This document shows positions 25,294 to 33,961 of a stretch of DNA of 34,148 nt, piece after piece. The position numbers and the translations under genes were made by a program. Origin of the DNA: Chitinophaga pinensis (GTDB lineage Bacteria; Bacteroidota; Bacteroidia; Flavobacteriales_D; Crocinitomicaceae); the NCBI GenBank assembly GCA_945863605.1, contig CAMAZP010000031.1, positions 1-34,148 of the forward strand. The letters run 5' to 3'. Below the pieces are notes generated by a model that was given only the letters and a program-made list of their open reading frames with translations, had not been told where the DNA came from and did not search any database. Each line of letters opens with the position of its first letter. Position 1 is the stretch's first letter.

Positions 25294-26721
25294 TTAAATA
25301 TTACTTGAACTAATTTCCATGTTTTTTATCACTTGATCTACCATTGATTTTAATATGTTTTGTTGCGCATTTTTAGATTTTAACATAAAATAAGCTCCGT
25401 TTATATCCATTTCAAAATAAGCATAATCAAGCATTTCAGCAAATGCTTTTCCTTCTTCTAAATCAAATCCTGACATATCTAAACCATTGAAATTCATAAA
25501 TCCTGAAATAGGTTTTTTTCCAAAATTTTCACATCCATTTGGTAAGATTAATTTTCCTTTTTTAGCATATTGAGCTGAACTAGAACCAATCAAATTACTT
25601 CCTTTCAAATCCAGTTTTGCCATACTTCCTTTCATTGAACTCATTAGCCCTTGAACAAATGAAAGCGCTCCTTTTCCTAAACCTACATTAAAATTAAATT
25701 CAGGTTTTAATGCACCCTCTTCTTCCACTTCTCCCATCATTACAAATCCCATTTTTCCAGTCCAAAGTCCAGCTAATCCATCTTCTCCTGCAAAAGCCAT
25801 TGCCATTTGTGCTTGTCCACCACCAATTTTACTTAATTCACCTAGTGCGTTTGGAGCGAATTTATTGATGAATTCTTGCACTTTTTTCATGTTTAAATCC
25901 ATTATCATTCCAGCTCTTGGTTTTCCAGAACCTAAATCAGCAAGGATTTTAGAAGCATTATTTCCAAAAAACATCCATTTTTTTAATTCTTCAGAAAGAT
26001 AGTTTTCAGTTTTCATTTCTACTTTTCCTTTTTCAAACGAAATTATAGATTGCGAATAGCTATCCACAAGAATTTCTTTCAATTCTGTTTCTTTATCATC
26101 TTCCATCTTTAATTGTTTCATACTTCCTAAAAAAGAGGCTTCTAGATCAACACCGAAAACGATATCACCTTGTTTCGAAAGAATATCTTTAATTTTATTT
26201 TCAGGCGTATCTTCTTTTAAATCCTTTATCGCTTTTTCAATCAGTTTTTTACCGTCTTTCAAACCTCTTTTTGTTACAAAAACTGCTCTTTTATCCGTTA
26301 CAGCAAAGGCAACATCTCCACTTCCATGAAAATTAAATTCTTTACCTTTTTCCATTGAAAGACCACGTTGCTGAAGGTTTTTTGTTAATTTATCTTTATC
26401 CTTAACTTCTGCAAAAGCATAGATTAATCCTGGATTTCCGTTTATATCAACAGTTCCTTCCATTGCAAAATAAACTGGAGTATCAAAGTTTAAAATTGCC
26501 TGAATTGTCTTTAATTCTTTGTCAATTAACTTTCCAGCTTTGTCGATATTTTTATAATCAGCTTTGTTTAAAATTTCCTTCACATTTATAGAACCAAAAA
26601 GGGCGATTTTTTCGTTGGTTTCTACGAATGCTGCAACATCTTCATTAATTGCTCGGTTTTCATTAGAACTGCATGCCGCCAATAGAAATAAAGCTGACAT
26701 AGCGAAAAGAATGTGTTTCAT
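25294..26721 (-). CDS. DUF4836-like lipoprotein
   Basis: The 475 residues begin with a lipoprotein signal (MKHILFAMSALFLLAAC, lipobox LLAAC with C17), so the mature protein is a lipid-anchored envelope protein. The body alternates long beta/alpha stretches (FVETNEKIALFGSINVKEILNKA; GDIVFGVDLEASFLG) and ends with a helical tail. This fits DUF4836, a Bacteroidota-specific family of unknown function, but the assignment is by memory. A near-consensus -7 box (TAATTTCG, 26742-26749) lies 21-28 nt upstream in the divergent gap. trmB follows after 7 nt. Confidence 0.68.
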   Translation of the reverse strand: MKHILFAMSALFLLAACSSNENRAINEDVAAFVETNEKIALFGSINVKEILNKADYKNIDKAGKLIDKELKTIQAILNFDTPVYFAMEGTVDINGNPGLIYAFAEVKDKDKLTKNLQQRGLSMEKGKEFNFHGSGDVAFAVTDKRAVFVTKRGLKDGKKLIEKAIKDLKEDTPENKIKDILSKQGDIVFGVDLEASFLGSMKQLKMEDDKETELKEILVDSYSQSIISFEKGKVEMKTENYLSEELKKWMFFGNNASKILADLGSGKPRAGMIMDLNMKKVQEFINKFAPNALGELSKIGGGQAQMAMAFAGEDGLAGLWTGKMGFVMMGEVEEEGALKPEFNFNVGLGKGALSFVQGLMSSMKGSMAKLDLKGSNLIGSSSAQYAKKGKLILPNGCENFGKKPISGFMNFNGLDMSGFDLEEGKAFAEMLDYAYFEMDINGAYFMLKSKNAQQNILKSMVDQVIKNMEISSSNI

Positions 26722-26741
26722 AAAGTTATGTTAATTTGCCA

Positions 26742-26749
26742 CGAAATTA
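26742..26749 (-). promoter_or_regulatory. Possible -7 box for the DUF4836-like gene
   Basis: The minus strand reads TAATTTCG, one mismatch from TAnnTTTG, 20 nt before the ATG. Confidence 0.35.
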
Positions 26750-26795
26750 TAACATATTTTACAGCTTTTAATACTACACATCAAATTCCTTGTTT

Positions 26796-26803
26796 TAAAT
26801 TTG
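26796..26803 (+). promoter_or_regulatory. -7 box four bases before the 26808 start codon
   Basis: TAAATTTG is a full TAnnTTTG match. Transcription would start at or next to the ATG, so the mRNA may be leaderless. Confidence 0.45.
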
Positions 26804-26807
26804 TCAA

Positions 26808-27374
26808 ATGCACCACGTTGAACCTTTTTACAATTGGAGAGGATATTATATAGCTTCAGAAGATCCATCGTCTCCTTTTTACGGAAGGGAGTACAGTGAA
26901 TTTGAGTTTAATAACTCAGTTTACAACTTTTACATCCATCCTCAATGGGATTCAATTGGTTCGCCAACTTTATTCATTAAAATACTCTTTACTGATTATG
27001 ATAGTGGGTTTGTAATTATCGAATTATTGGGAGAATGGAATGATGCTATTGAAAATGATATTATGATTTTAAAACGTGATATCATTGAACCAGTTATGGA
27101 ACAAGGAATAAAAAAGTTTATTTTAATTGGTGAAAATGTTTTGAATTTTCATTATTCTGATGATTGTTATTACGAAGAATGGTTTGATGAGGTAGAGGAT
27201 GGTTGGATTGCAATGGTGAATTTTCACGAACATGTAATTATTGAATTTGAACATGCAAATATTGACCACTATTTTCTGATGGGTGGCGAATTGGAAGAAA
27301 TCGAATGGCGCACTTATTTGCCTCAACAATTTTATGACAAAGTAGAATCTTTGGTTACAAAACGGCTAAATTAA
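26808..27374 (+). CDS. Conserved Bacteroidota protein of unknown function
   Basis: The 188-residue protein is acidic and rich in aromatic residues, with no signal peptide or membrane helix. I recall close relatives in other Bacteroidota that share the start (VEPFYNWRGYYIASED), the middle (DIIEPVMEQGIKKFILIGENVLNFH) and the end (WRTYLPQQFYDKV). It therefore appears to be a conserved family without assigned function. The alternation of strands and helices around residues 60-120 could be a STAS-like or other small alpha/beta fold, but that is only an impression. It faces away from the DUF4836-like gene and precedes the TonB receptor by 97 nt. The start is conserved, which supports the very short or absent leader. 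Confidence 0.8.
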   Translation: MHHVEPFYNWRGYYIASEDPSSPFYGREYSEFEFNNSVYNFYIHPQWDSIGSPTLFIKILFTDYDSGFVIIELLGEWNDAIENDIMILKRDIIEPVMEQGIKKFILIGENVLNFHYSDDCYYEEWFDEVEDGWIAMVNFHEHVIIEFEHANIDHYFLMGGELEEIEWRTYLPQQFYDKVESLVTKRLN

Positions 27375-27471
27375 AATTAAATTCATGTTACTTTGACTTT
27401 CACATTAAAATAACACCACTCAAACTATTTTTTCTATAACTTGTTCTTAGCTTTACCGAACTTTAAACGAT

Positions 27472-29871
27472 ATGCGCTACATCCTATTTTTATTACTAAT
27501 TTCAACAAGTAACTTTTTGTTTTCACAGGCAAAAGCAACCATCTCAGGTTACATAAACGACAGTAAAGATGGTGAAGCAATGATAGGAGTTAAAGTAGTT
27601 ATTCCTTCTTTGAATCAAGGCGCAGTAACAAATACCTATGGTTTTTATTCTTTAACAGTTCCTACAGGAACCTACGATGTAGAATACCGCTCAGGAATTT
27701 ATCCAGTAGAAATCAAAAAAATTGACTTAACTAAAGATGTTAAACTAAATATTGACTTAGGTTCCAACGTTCAAGATTTAGAAGAAATTGTTGTAAATGC
27801 CAAAAAGGGTGAAAACACCAATTCAACAAAAATGGGACAGATTGAGTTGGAAATGGATAAAATCAAAACGTTACCAGCATTTATGGGTGAGGTTGATGTA
27901 ATCAAAACAATTCAATTACTACCTGGGGTTTCATCTGTTTCTGAAGGAGGACAAGGATTTTATGTGCGTGGGGGAGGTCCAGATCAAAATTTGGTTTTGT
28001 TAGACGAAGGTGTTGTTTATAACGCAGCCCATTTATTTGGTTTCTTTTCCGTTTTTAATGCTGATGCAGTAAAAAGTGTTAATCTAATTAAAGGAGGAAT
28101 GCCTGCAAACTTTGGAGGAAGAATGTCTTCTGTTTTAGAAGTAAATATGAACGAAGGAAATAATAAAGAATTCAAAGCTACGGGAGGTATTGGAGCAATT
28201 TCTTCAAGAATCACATTAGAAGGCCCAATTGTGAAAAATAAAGGTTCTTTTGTTATCTCTGCAAGAAGAACATATATTGATTTAATTATGAAAGCTGCAA
28301 TTCCTGACAGTTCTCCATTTGCAGGCTCAAGTTATTTTTTCTATGATTTCAATGCAAAATTCAATTATAAAATTAGTGACAAAGATAGAATCTTCCTCAG
28401 TGGATATTATGGAAAAGATGTTTTTAATTTCTCGGATAGAGATGGTGGATTTAATGCAAAAATGCCTTGGGGAAATGGAATAGCTGCTCTTAGATGGAAT
28501 CATTTATTTTCTAACAAATTGTTCATGAATGTAACAGGAACCTTTTCTGATTATCAATTTAAGTTTGGTTCACAACAAGATCAATTTCGTTTCGAGCTAG
28601 CTTCTGGAGTTAGAGATGTTGGTGCAAAAATGGATTTTTCTTATTTCCCAAATTCAAGACACATTATAAAATGGGGAGCAAATTACATTTTTCACACCTT
28701 TACACCAACGAGTGTTTCTGCCCAAACGGATAGTGTAGTTTTTAACACTGGAGCTGCTCAAAAATTATATTCTCATGAATCAGCATTATATGCTTTGGAT
28801 GAATTTGATTTGAACAAGGCCTTGAAATTTAATGTTGGTTTGCGTTATAGTATGTATCATCATGTTGGAGAATTTACTCGTTTTATAAAAGGTGATGGGA
28901 TTTCTACACCTGATACAGCAATTCAATATGGAAAAGGTGATTTGATTAAATTTTATCACGGATTAGAGCCTAGAGTTTCTTTGCGTTGGATGTTACCTGA
29001 CAAAAGTTCAATTAAAGCAGGCTACGCATATAATTATCAGTATGTCCATTTAACTTCTTTAAGCGCTGTTTCTTTGCCTACTGATATTTGGTATCCAACA
29101 ACTGATCAAGCTAAACCCGAATCAGGATATCAAGTTTCAGTGGGGTATTTCCGCAATTTCATGGATGATATGTTTGAAACATCTGTGGAAGTTTACTACA
29201 AAGGAATGAACAACTTAATTGAGTTTAAAGAAGGTGCTTTACCAGGAGATAACGTTAATGACAACACCGATAATCTTTTGGTTTACGGAACAGGTCGCGC
29301 TTTTGGAATTGAATTTTACATTAAAAAAGCAGTTGGGAAGTTCACAGGTTGGATTGGATATACACTTTCAAAAACAGATAGAACTTTCCCAGATTTAAAT
29401 GAAGGGAAAACTTTCGCAGCAAAATATGATAGAAGACATGATTTAAGTATTGTAGGAACTTATAAGTTAAATGAACGCTGGGTTTTTAGCACTTCTTTCG
29501 TTTATGCAACAGGAAACACATTGACACTTCCTAGTTCATGGTATGTTCAAGAGCAATCATTGTTATTTAATTATGGAGAAAGAAATTCTACGAGAATGGC
29601 TCCTTATCACCGATTAGATATTTCAGCAACTTGGTATGATAAAGCGTACAAAACGAAAACAGATCCAGTAACTGGAAATGAAATTCAAATTAAAAAGAAG
29701 TTCAGAAGTAATTGGGCTTTCTCAATCTATAACATTTACAGTAGAGCGAATCCTTTCTTTTTGTATGTCGATAATGATGGTGATTTTCTCAGTGGAGATT
29801 TTAAAATCAGTGTTAAACAAGTTTCTTTATTTCCAATCATACCGAGTGTTACTTGGAACTTTGAATTATAA
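27472..29871 (+). CDS. TonB-dependent outer-membrane receptor with N-terminal carboxypeptidase-regulatory-like domain
   Basis: The 799 residues comprise a signal peptide (about 1-19, ending NFLFSQ) and a CarboxypepD_reg-like domain (about 22-95; ATISGYINDSKDGEAMIGVKVVIP, then NTYGFYSLTVPTGTYDVEY). A plug domain follows (about 120-225; VIKTIQLLPGVSSVSEGGQGFYVRGGGPDQNLVLLDE), then a 22-strand-type barrel to the C-terminus (ending VTWNFEL). It imports an unknown ligand using TonB energy. It is shorter than SusC proteins and lacks a SusD partner. The DUF4249 lipoprotein starts 3 nt after it, a pairing common in Bacteroidota. No FecI/FecR genes are adjacent. Confidence 0.94.
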   Translation: MRYILFLLLISTSNFLFSQAKATISGYINDSKDGEAMIGVKVVIPSLNQGAVTNTYGFYSLTVPTGTYDVEYRSGIYPVEIKKIDLTKDVKLNIDLGSNVQDLEEIVVNAKKGENTNSTKMGQIELEMDKIKTLPAFMGEVDVIKTIQLLPGVSSVSEGGQGFYVRGGGPDQNLVLLDEGVVYNAAHLFGFFSVFNADAVKSVNLIKGGMPANFGGRMSSVLEVNMNEGNNKEFKATGGIGAISSRITLEGPIVKNKGSFVISARRTYIDLIMKAAIPDSSPFAGSSYFFYDFNAKFNYKISDKDRIFLSGYYGKDVFNFSDRDGGFNAKMPWGNGIAALRWNHLFSNKLFMNVTGTFSDYQFKFGSQQDQFRFELASGVRDVGAKMDFSYFPNSRHIIKWGANYIFHTFTPTSVSAQTDSVVFNTGAAQKLYSHESALYALDEFDLNKALKFNVGLRYSMYHHVGEFTRFIKGDGISTPDTAIQYGKGDLIKFYHGLEPRVSLRWMLPDKSSIKAGYAYNYQYVHLTSLSAVSLPTDIWYPTTDQAKPESGYQVSVGYFRNFMDDMFETSVEVYYKGMNNLIEFKEGALPGDNVNDNTDNLLVYGTGRAFGIEFYIKKAVGKFTGWIGYTLSKTDRTFPDLNEGKTFAAKYDRRHDLSIVGTYKLNERWVFSTSFVYATGNTLTLPSSWYVQEQSLLFNYGERNSTRMAPYHRLDISATWYDKAYKTKTDPVTGNEIQIKKKFRSNWAFSIYNIYSRANPFFLYVDNDGDFLSGDFKISVKQVSLFPIIPSVTWNFEL

Positions 29872-29874
29872 GCT

Positions 29875-30795
29875 ATGAAAAGTATAATTAATTTAATATT
29901 GCTTTCAATTGTATTGTTTTCTTGTACCAAAGAGGTTCAAATTGATATACCAGGATATAAAGAAAACTTAGTTATAGATGGAAGTATTGAAACAGGTCAA
30001 CCACCAATTGTTTTACTTTCAACAACTAACAATATTTATTCACCAACAAATTTAGATGCTTACCTCGAAGGATTTATTTCTGGTGCTACTGTGATTGTTT
30101 CTGATGGAACGATTACGGATACTTTAACTGAAATTTGTACTGATGAATTACCAGCCGGCACTGAAGAAATAGCGGCAGCATTTTTTGGAATACCCGTTGA
30201 GCAACTCGTACAGCTACATTTATGCGCTTATATTTCTACCAATATTGTTGGAGAGGTTGGTAAGACGTATTCCTTGAAAGTTATTCACGATGGAAAAACC
30301 TACACTTCAAGTACTTCCATTTATCCACCAAAATCTTTAGATTCGTTATTTTGGAAGCCACAAGGTACCTCGACAGAATTTGGTTTTTCGTGGGCAATTT
30401 TATCCGACAATACAAGTACGACAGATTCCTATAAATGGGAAACTAAATACATTTCAGATTTAACATTCAATAAACCATTCAATCCCTTCTTTAATGACAA
30501 ATTTTTTAATGGTTTGACTTTTGAATTTGCTTACGATAATCCCATGAGTTACGACGATGAGACATTTCCAGAAGATTTTCGTGGTTATTATAGAGTAGGG
30601 GATACAGTTGTTATCAAATTTTCAAAAATTGGTCCTAAAGAATATAACTTCTTCGAAAAGAAATACAATCAACTTTATTCAGGAGGAAATCCGTTTGCAA
30701 CACCTACTAATATTCCTACAAATATCGTTGGTGGAGCTTTTGGCGTTTGGGTGGGATATTCTCCTACTTATGATACCTTAATATGTAAGTTGTAG
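29875..30795 (+). CDS. DUF4249 lipoprotein partnered with the TonB receptor
   Basis: The 306 residues start with a lipoprotein signal (lipobox LFSC, C17), followed by the family-type opening TKEVQIDIPGYKENLVIDGSIETGQPPIVLLS. A beta-rich body follows (GATVIVSDGTITDTL; GKTYSLKVIHDGKTYTSSTSI). DUF4249 proteins are usually encoded just after a TonB-dependent receptor and may cap it on the cell surface, as SusD does for SusC; that role is inferred. The gap to the receptor stop is 3 nt. Its TAG stop abuts the TAG of the convergent ABC-F gene directly. Confidence 0.87.
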   Translation: MKSIINLILLSIVLFSCTKEVQIDIPGYKENLVIDGSIETGQPPIVLLSTTNNIYSPTNLDAYLEGFISGATVIVSDGTITDTLTEICTDELPAGTEEIAAAFFGIPVEQLVQLHLCAYISTNIVGEVGKTYSLKVIHDGKTYTSSTSIYPPKSLDSLFWKPQGTSTEFGFSWAILSDNTSTTDSYKWETKYISDLTFNKPFNPFFNDKFFNGLTFEFAYDNPMSYDDETFPEDFRGYYRVGDTVVIKFSKIGPKEYNFFEKKYNQLYSGGNPFATPTNIPTNIVGGAFGVWVGYSPTYDTLICKL

Positions 30796-32721
30796 CTAAT
30801 CTTCCAATTCAGTCATTTTGGTTTCCCATTTTTCCATCATCTCACTCAATTTTTCGTTGAGTACATCGTGTTTTTCAAGGATTTCAATATGTGTTTCACC
30901 TGTGGAGAAGTCTAAGGTTGAAATTGTATGATTTACTTCAACAAGTTCTTTTTCAATTTTTTCTATTTGTTGCTCAATTTTCTTGAGTTCTTTGGAGATT
31001 AAATTCTTTTCGTCGTTCGATTTTGAGTTTTTTTCTTGAACATCAACTTTTTCAACTTTTATATTTTCAGTTTCTTTTTTTCCTTTTTCACTTTTATCAA
31101 CTTGGTAATCTCCCTTATTTAATTTGTAGTCAAGATATTCATTCAACGTAAAATGGTGAATTTTTAAGTGCTTGTTCTCAATATCCCAGATTCGATTGGT
31201 TAAACCATTTAAAAACTCGCGGTCGTGAGAAACAACAATAAACGTTCCTTCATAACTAGTTAAAGCTTGTTTCAAAACATCTTTACTCTGAATATCTAAA
31301 TGATTTGTTGGTTCATCTAAAATTAAAAAGTTCGAAGGACTCAATAAAAGTTGACAAAGTGCAAGTCGTGTCCTTTCACCACCAGATAAAACGCCTACTT
31401 TTTTCTCTGTATCTTCTCCGCTAAATAAAAAGGTTCCAAGAATAGTTCGAAGATCTTTACGAATGTCACCTTTAGCTATATCATCAACAGTTTCAAAAAC
31501 AGTTTTACTGACATCTAATTTTTCAGCTTGGTCCTGAGCAAAGTAGGCAACATTTACATTGTGACCATATTCTACATTTCCTGTGTAATCAATTACTTTC
31601 ATAATTGCTTTAAGTAAAGTTGATTTTCCAACTCCATTTGGACCTAAGAGTGCAATCTTTTCCCCACGACCAACAGTGATACCAATATTTCTAAATAAAT
31701 TTTTCTCACCATAAGATTTATTCAAACCATCTAATTCCAGTACCCATTTCCCTGGTTGAACGCTTAATGGGAAAGTTAAGCGCATTTTTGAAACTGGATT
31801 TCGTTCGATTTCTATTCGTTCCGTTTTATCTAATTTTTTTATTAAAGATTGTGCAAAGGCAGCTTTACTACTTTTCGCTCGGAATTTATTTATAAGTTCT
31901 TCAGTTTGTTTAATTTCTTTGTCTTGTTGTTTTTTCGCACCCTCTAATCGTTCTAATTCTTCAGCTCGTACTTCTTTATATTTAGAATAGGCATAGGGAA
32001 AATCAAAAACTTTACCCATACTAATTTCTAAAGTACGTTTTGTAACATTATCCAAAAACAATCTATCGTGAGATATAATTATAACAGCTCCTTCATATTT
32101 TTGTAAATAAGACTCCAACCAACTAATTGAGATAATATCCAAGTGATTCGTAGGTTCATCCAGTAAAATAACATCCGGATTGTTTACAAGAATTTTAGCT
32201 AATTCAGCTCTCATTTTCCAACCACCTGAAAACGTATTTAAACTTTGATCAATTTCTTCATCCGTAAAACCAAGCCCTCTTAAAGTAGCGTTGATTTTTT
32301 CTTCCCATTGAAACCCTTCAATAACTTGAAATTCGTGATTCAAATCACTGAGCTCATTCAGCATATTTAAGTAATTGTCACTTTCGTAATCTGAGCGTGT
32401 AGTTAACTCGAGATTAATATGATCTAGTTTCTCACGAATATAATTGATTCGTACATTTGAAGAATTCAGATATTCAAAAACAGTTTGGGTTGTATCTATA
32501 ACAATATCTTGTGTCAAATACCCAATTGTACATCCTTTTGGTAAGTGGACAGCACCCTCTGTTGGTTTTATTGCGCCAGAAAGTATTTTAAGTAAAGTAG
32601 ATTTTCCTGCACCATTTTTACCAACTAATCCAACTTTATCTCCTTTATTTATTTGTAGGTTTATTTGATGAAACAAAAACCCTTGTGGTAGATAATAACC
32701 TAACTTCTCTAAATTAATCAT
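30796..32721 (-). CDS. ABC-F family ATPase
   Basis: The 641 residues hold two ATP-binding cassettes without membrane segments. The first has Walker A GKNGAGKST (about 35-43), the signature FSGGWKMR (164-171) and LDEPTNHLD (187-195). The second has GPNGVGKSTLL, LSGGERTRLALCQLL and LDEPTNHLD. Between them is a charged linker (about 240-315, RAEELERLEGAKKQQDKEIKQTEELI). The C-terminus is a long Lys/Glu coiled coil (about 545-641). ABC-F proteins act at the ribosome in translation control or antibiotic protection. The overall layout resembles the YheS/YdiF-type housekeeping members more than resistance proteins, but this is not decisive. A -7 box 4 nt before its ATG suggests a leaderless mRNA. 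Confidence 0.92.
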   Translation of the reverse strand: MINLEKLGYYLPQGFLFHQINLQINKGDKVGLVGKNGAGKSTLLKILSGAIKPTEGAVHLPKGCTIGYLTQDIVIDTTQTVFEYLNSSNVRINYIREKLDHINLELTTRSDYESDNYLNMLNELSDLNHEFQVIEGFQWEEKINATLRGLGFTDEEIDQSLNTFSGGWKMRAELAKILVNNPDVILLDEPTNHLDIISISWLESYLQKYEGAVIIISHDRLFLDNVTKRTLEISMGKVFDFPYAYSKYKEVRAEELERLEGAKKQQDKEIKQTEELINKFRAKSSKAAFAQSLIKKLDKTERIEIERNPVSKMRLTFPLSVQPGKWVLELDGLNKSYGEKNLFRNIGITVGRGEKIALLGPNGVGKSTLLKAIMKVIDYTGNVEYGHNVNVAYFAQDQAEKLDVSKTVFETVDDIAKGDIRKDLRTILGTFLFSGEDTEKKVGVLSGGERTRLALCQLLLSPSNFLILDEPTNHLDIQSKDVLKQALTSYEGTFIVVSHDREFLNGLTNRIWDIENKHLKIHHFTLNEYLDYKLNKGDYQVDKSEKGKKETENIKVEKVDVQEKNSKSNDEKNLISKELKKIEQQIEKIEKELVEVNHTISTLDFSTGETHIEILEKHDVLNEKLSEMMEKWETKMTELED

Positions 32722-32725
32722 TTTG

Positions 32726-32733
32726 CAAAAATA
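32726..32733 (-). promoter_or_regulatory. -7 box four bases before the ABC-F start codon
   Basis: The minus strand reads TATTTTTG, matching TAnnTTTG, with only CAAA between it and the ATG. It may give a leaderless or near-leaderless mRNA, or be a chance match in AT-rich DNA. Confidence 0.4.
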
Positions 32734-32856
32734 GTCTTTATAAATTGACTGTTGTCTATCGCTTTAATTTTCACAATATCATAATATTTCACAAAACATT
32801 TCGTTTGTACATTTATTATACATATATTTAGATATTATTTGACTAAATTTTGAGAA

Positions 32857-33051
32857 ATGGGAAGACCACCAACACGGCCTGCGAGATTGAAAAACGGATT
32901 TTATATAGAAGTAAAATCACAAGGATCAAGTTCTATTCTAATTAGACGCGATACAAGAGAGCAAATGTTAATTGCAGCAGAAGACTATGCAAGAACCAAA
33001 AATGTAACTATTAAAGGCGAAATGCTTGATGATAAATGGATAGCTGACTAA
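32857..33051 (+). CDS. Small basic protein with a GRPP AT-hook-like N-terminus
   Basis: The 64-residue protein starts MGRPPTRPARLKNGFYIEV. The core G-R-P with nearby arginines resembles an AT-hook, a minor-groove DNA-binding motif. The rest (SILIRRDTREQMLIAAEDYARTKNVTIKGEML) is a strand followed by an amphipathic helix, possibly a small DNA- or RNA-binding fold. I recall similar short proteins in other Flavobacteriales but no assigned function. The membrane-protein gene starts 3 nt after the stop, so the two form an operon. Good codon structure and the tight spacing support it as a real gene despite its size. Confidence 0.75.
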   Translation: MGRPPTRPARLKNGFYIEVKSQGSSSILIRRDTREQMLIAAEDYARTKNVTIKGEMLDDKWIAD

Positions 33052-33054
33052 CTT

Positions 33055-33666
33055 ATGACTTTTAATAAAAAAACACTTAATTACCGTTTCCCTATTTGGT
33101 TGACGGTAATTTTTTTTACACTCTTTTCTATTCCCGTATTAGTGTTTTTCGATTTACTGACACTTGCTAAAATCTCTGGTGTGTTTACAGTAGTTTTAAC
33201 TTCCATTGCACTTAGATTTTGGATGAGCGTTGCAAAACACAAAACAGAGACTATTAGTCGGGTTCCAATTACTAAGAATGATATTTTTGATTTGAAAAGA
33301 ATATTTCCATACTTCAACCAACTTTCATTAAAAGATCAAATTGAACTACAAGATAGAATAGCTTTAACTTTAGCTAGATTCAGGTTTATTAATGAATTTG
33401 GCGAGCATTACTCAAAATTGAATTCTATTCAGATAGCTTTATTTATTGCTTTAACAGATTCTGTCAATTTAAATAACTTCAAAAACTGTGTTATCCTTAA
33501 CTCAGAAATTAATATTGATACTCTAAAAGATACAAATTCCGTTTATTCATATCCTTTAAAGACACTAATAGATGAAAAACTGTTAGGAAAAATAAGTGTT
33601 CTAGAATTATCCCAGCACGAAAAAGTTATAAATCTGGCTTTGTTTTTAAATAAAATCAGTAATTAA
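33055..33666 (+). CDS. Membrane-anchored hypothetical protein
   Basis: The 203 residues begin with two hydrophobic segments (about 12-32 and 38-57) followed by a soluble, mainly helical cytoplasmic-type domain. I do not recognise the family with confidence. The stretch FPYFNQLSLKDQIELQDRIALTLARFRF, then IQIALFIALTDSV, loosely recalls the front half of MtfA-type zinc peptidases. However, no HExxH motif exists and the protein is too short, so it could at most be an inactive relative. It is co-transcribed with the small GRPP protein and is the last gene before the rRNA operon. Confidence 0.72.
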   Translation: MTFNKKTLNYRFPIWLTVIFFTLFSIPVLVFFDLLTLAKISGVFTVVLTSIALRFWMSVAKHKTETISRVPITKNDIFDLKRIFPYFNQLSLKDQIELQDRIALTLARFRFINEFGEHYSKLNSIQIALFIALTDSVNLNNFKNCVILNSEINIDTLKDTNSVYSYPLKTLIDEKLLGKISVLELSQHEKVINLALFLNKISN

Positions 33667-33795
33667 CCTAGATATTGTAAGAAATTGATTAAAAACACCA
33701 TCTTCTAACTTTTTGATTTTTAACAATTTATTGTTTAAATCAAAATTAGATTAAAAAAAATCAAAAAAAACAAACCCAAATTAGAAAAGAGTGCA

Positions 33796-33803
33796 TATCT
33801 TTG
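33796..33803 (+). promoter_or_regulatory. rRNA promoter P1, -7 box
   Basis: TATCTTTG matches TAnnTTTG and is followed by CACCCC. It lies about 310 nt before the 16S gene. Confidence 0.55.
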
Positions 33804-33924
33804 CACCCCGATTGCAACGGCAACATGTTTCACTTATTAAGTTTATTTATTTTCCGTAGATAATAGTTAATTTAATCATTTATTATTATTTCAAAAAAAA
33901 ATAACATAATTCAGAAAAAGTTTT

Positions 33925-33932
33925 TAACTTTG
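33925..33932 (+). promoter_or_regulatory. rRNA promoter P2, -7 box
   Basis: TAACTTTG matches TAnnTTTG and is followed by CAACCCC, very like P1. It lies about 175 nt before the 16S gene. Confidence 0.6.
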
Positions 33933-33936
33933 CAAC

Positions 33937-33961
33937 CCCAAACAAACGATTTTGGGTTTTT
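33937..33961 (+). other. Terminator-like hairpin at the 5' end of the P2 rRNA transcript
   Basis: CCCAAA (33937-33942) pairs with TTTGGG (33951-33956), followed by five T residues. The short stem lies at the predicted start of the P2 transcript. It could be an attenuator or just a leader structure. Confidence 0.3.
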
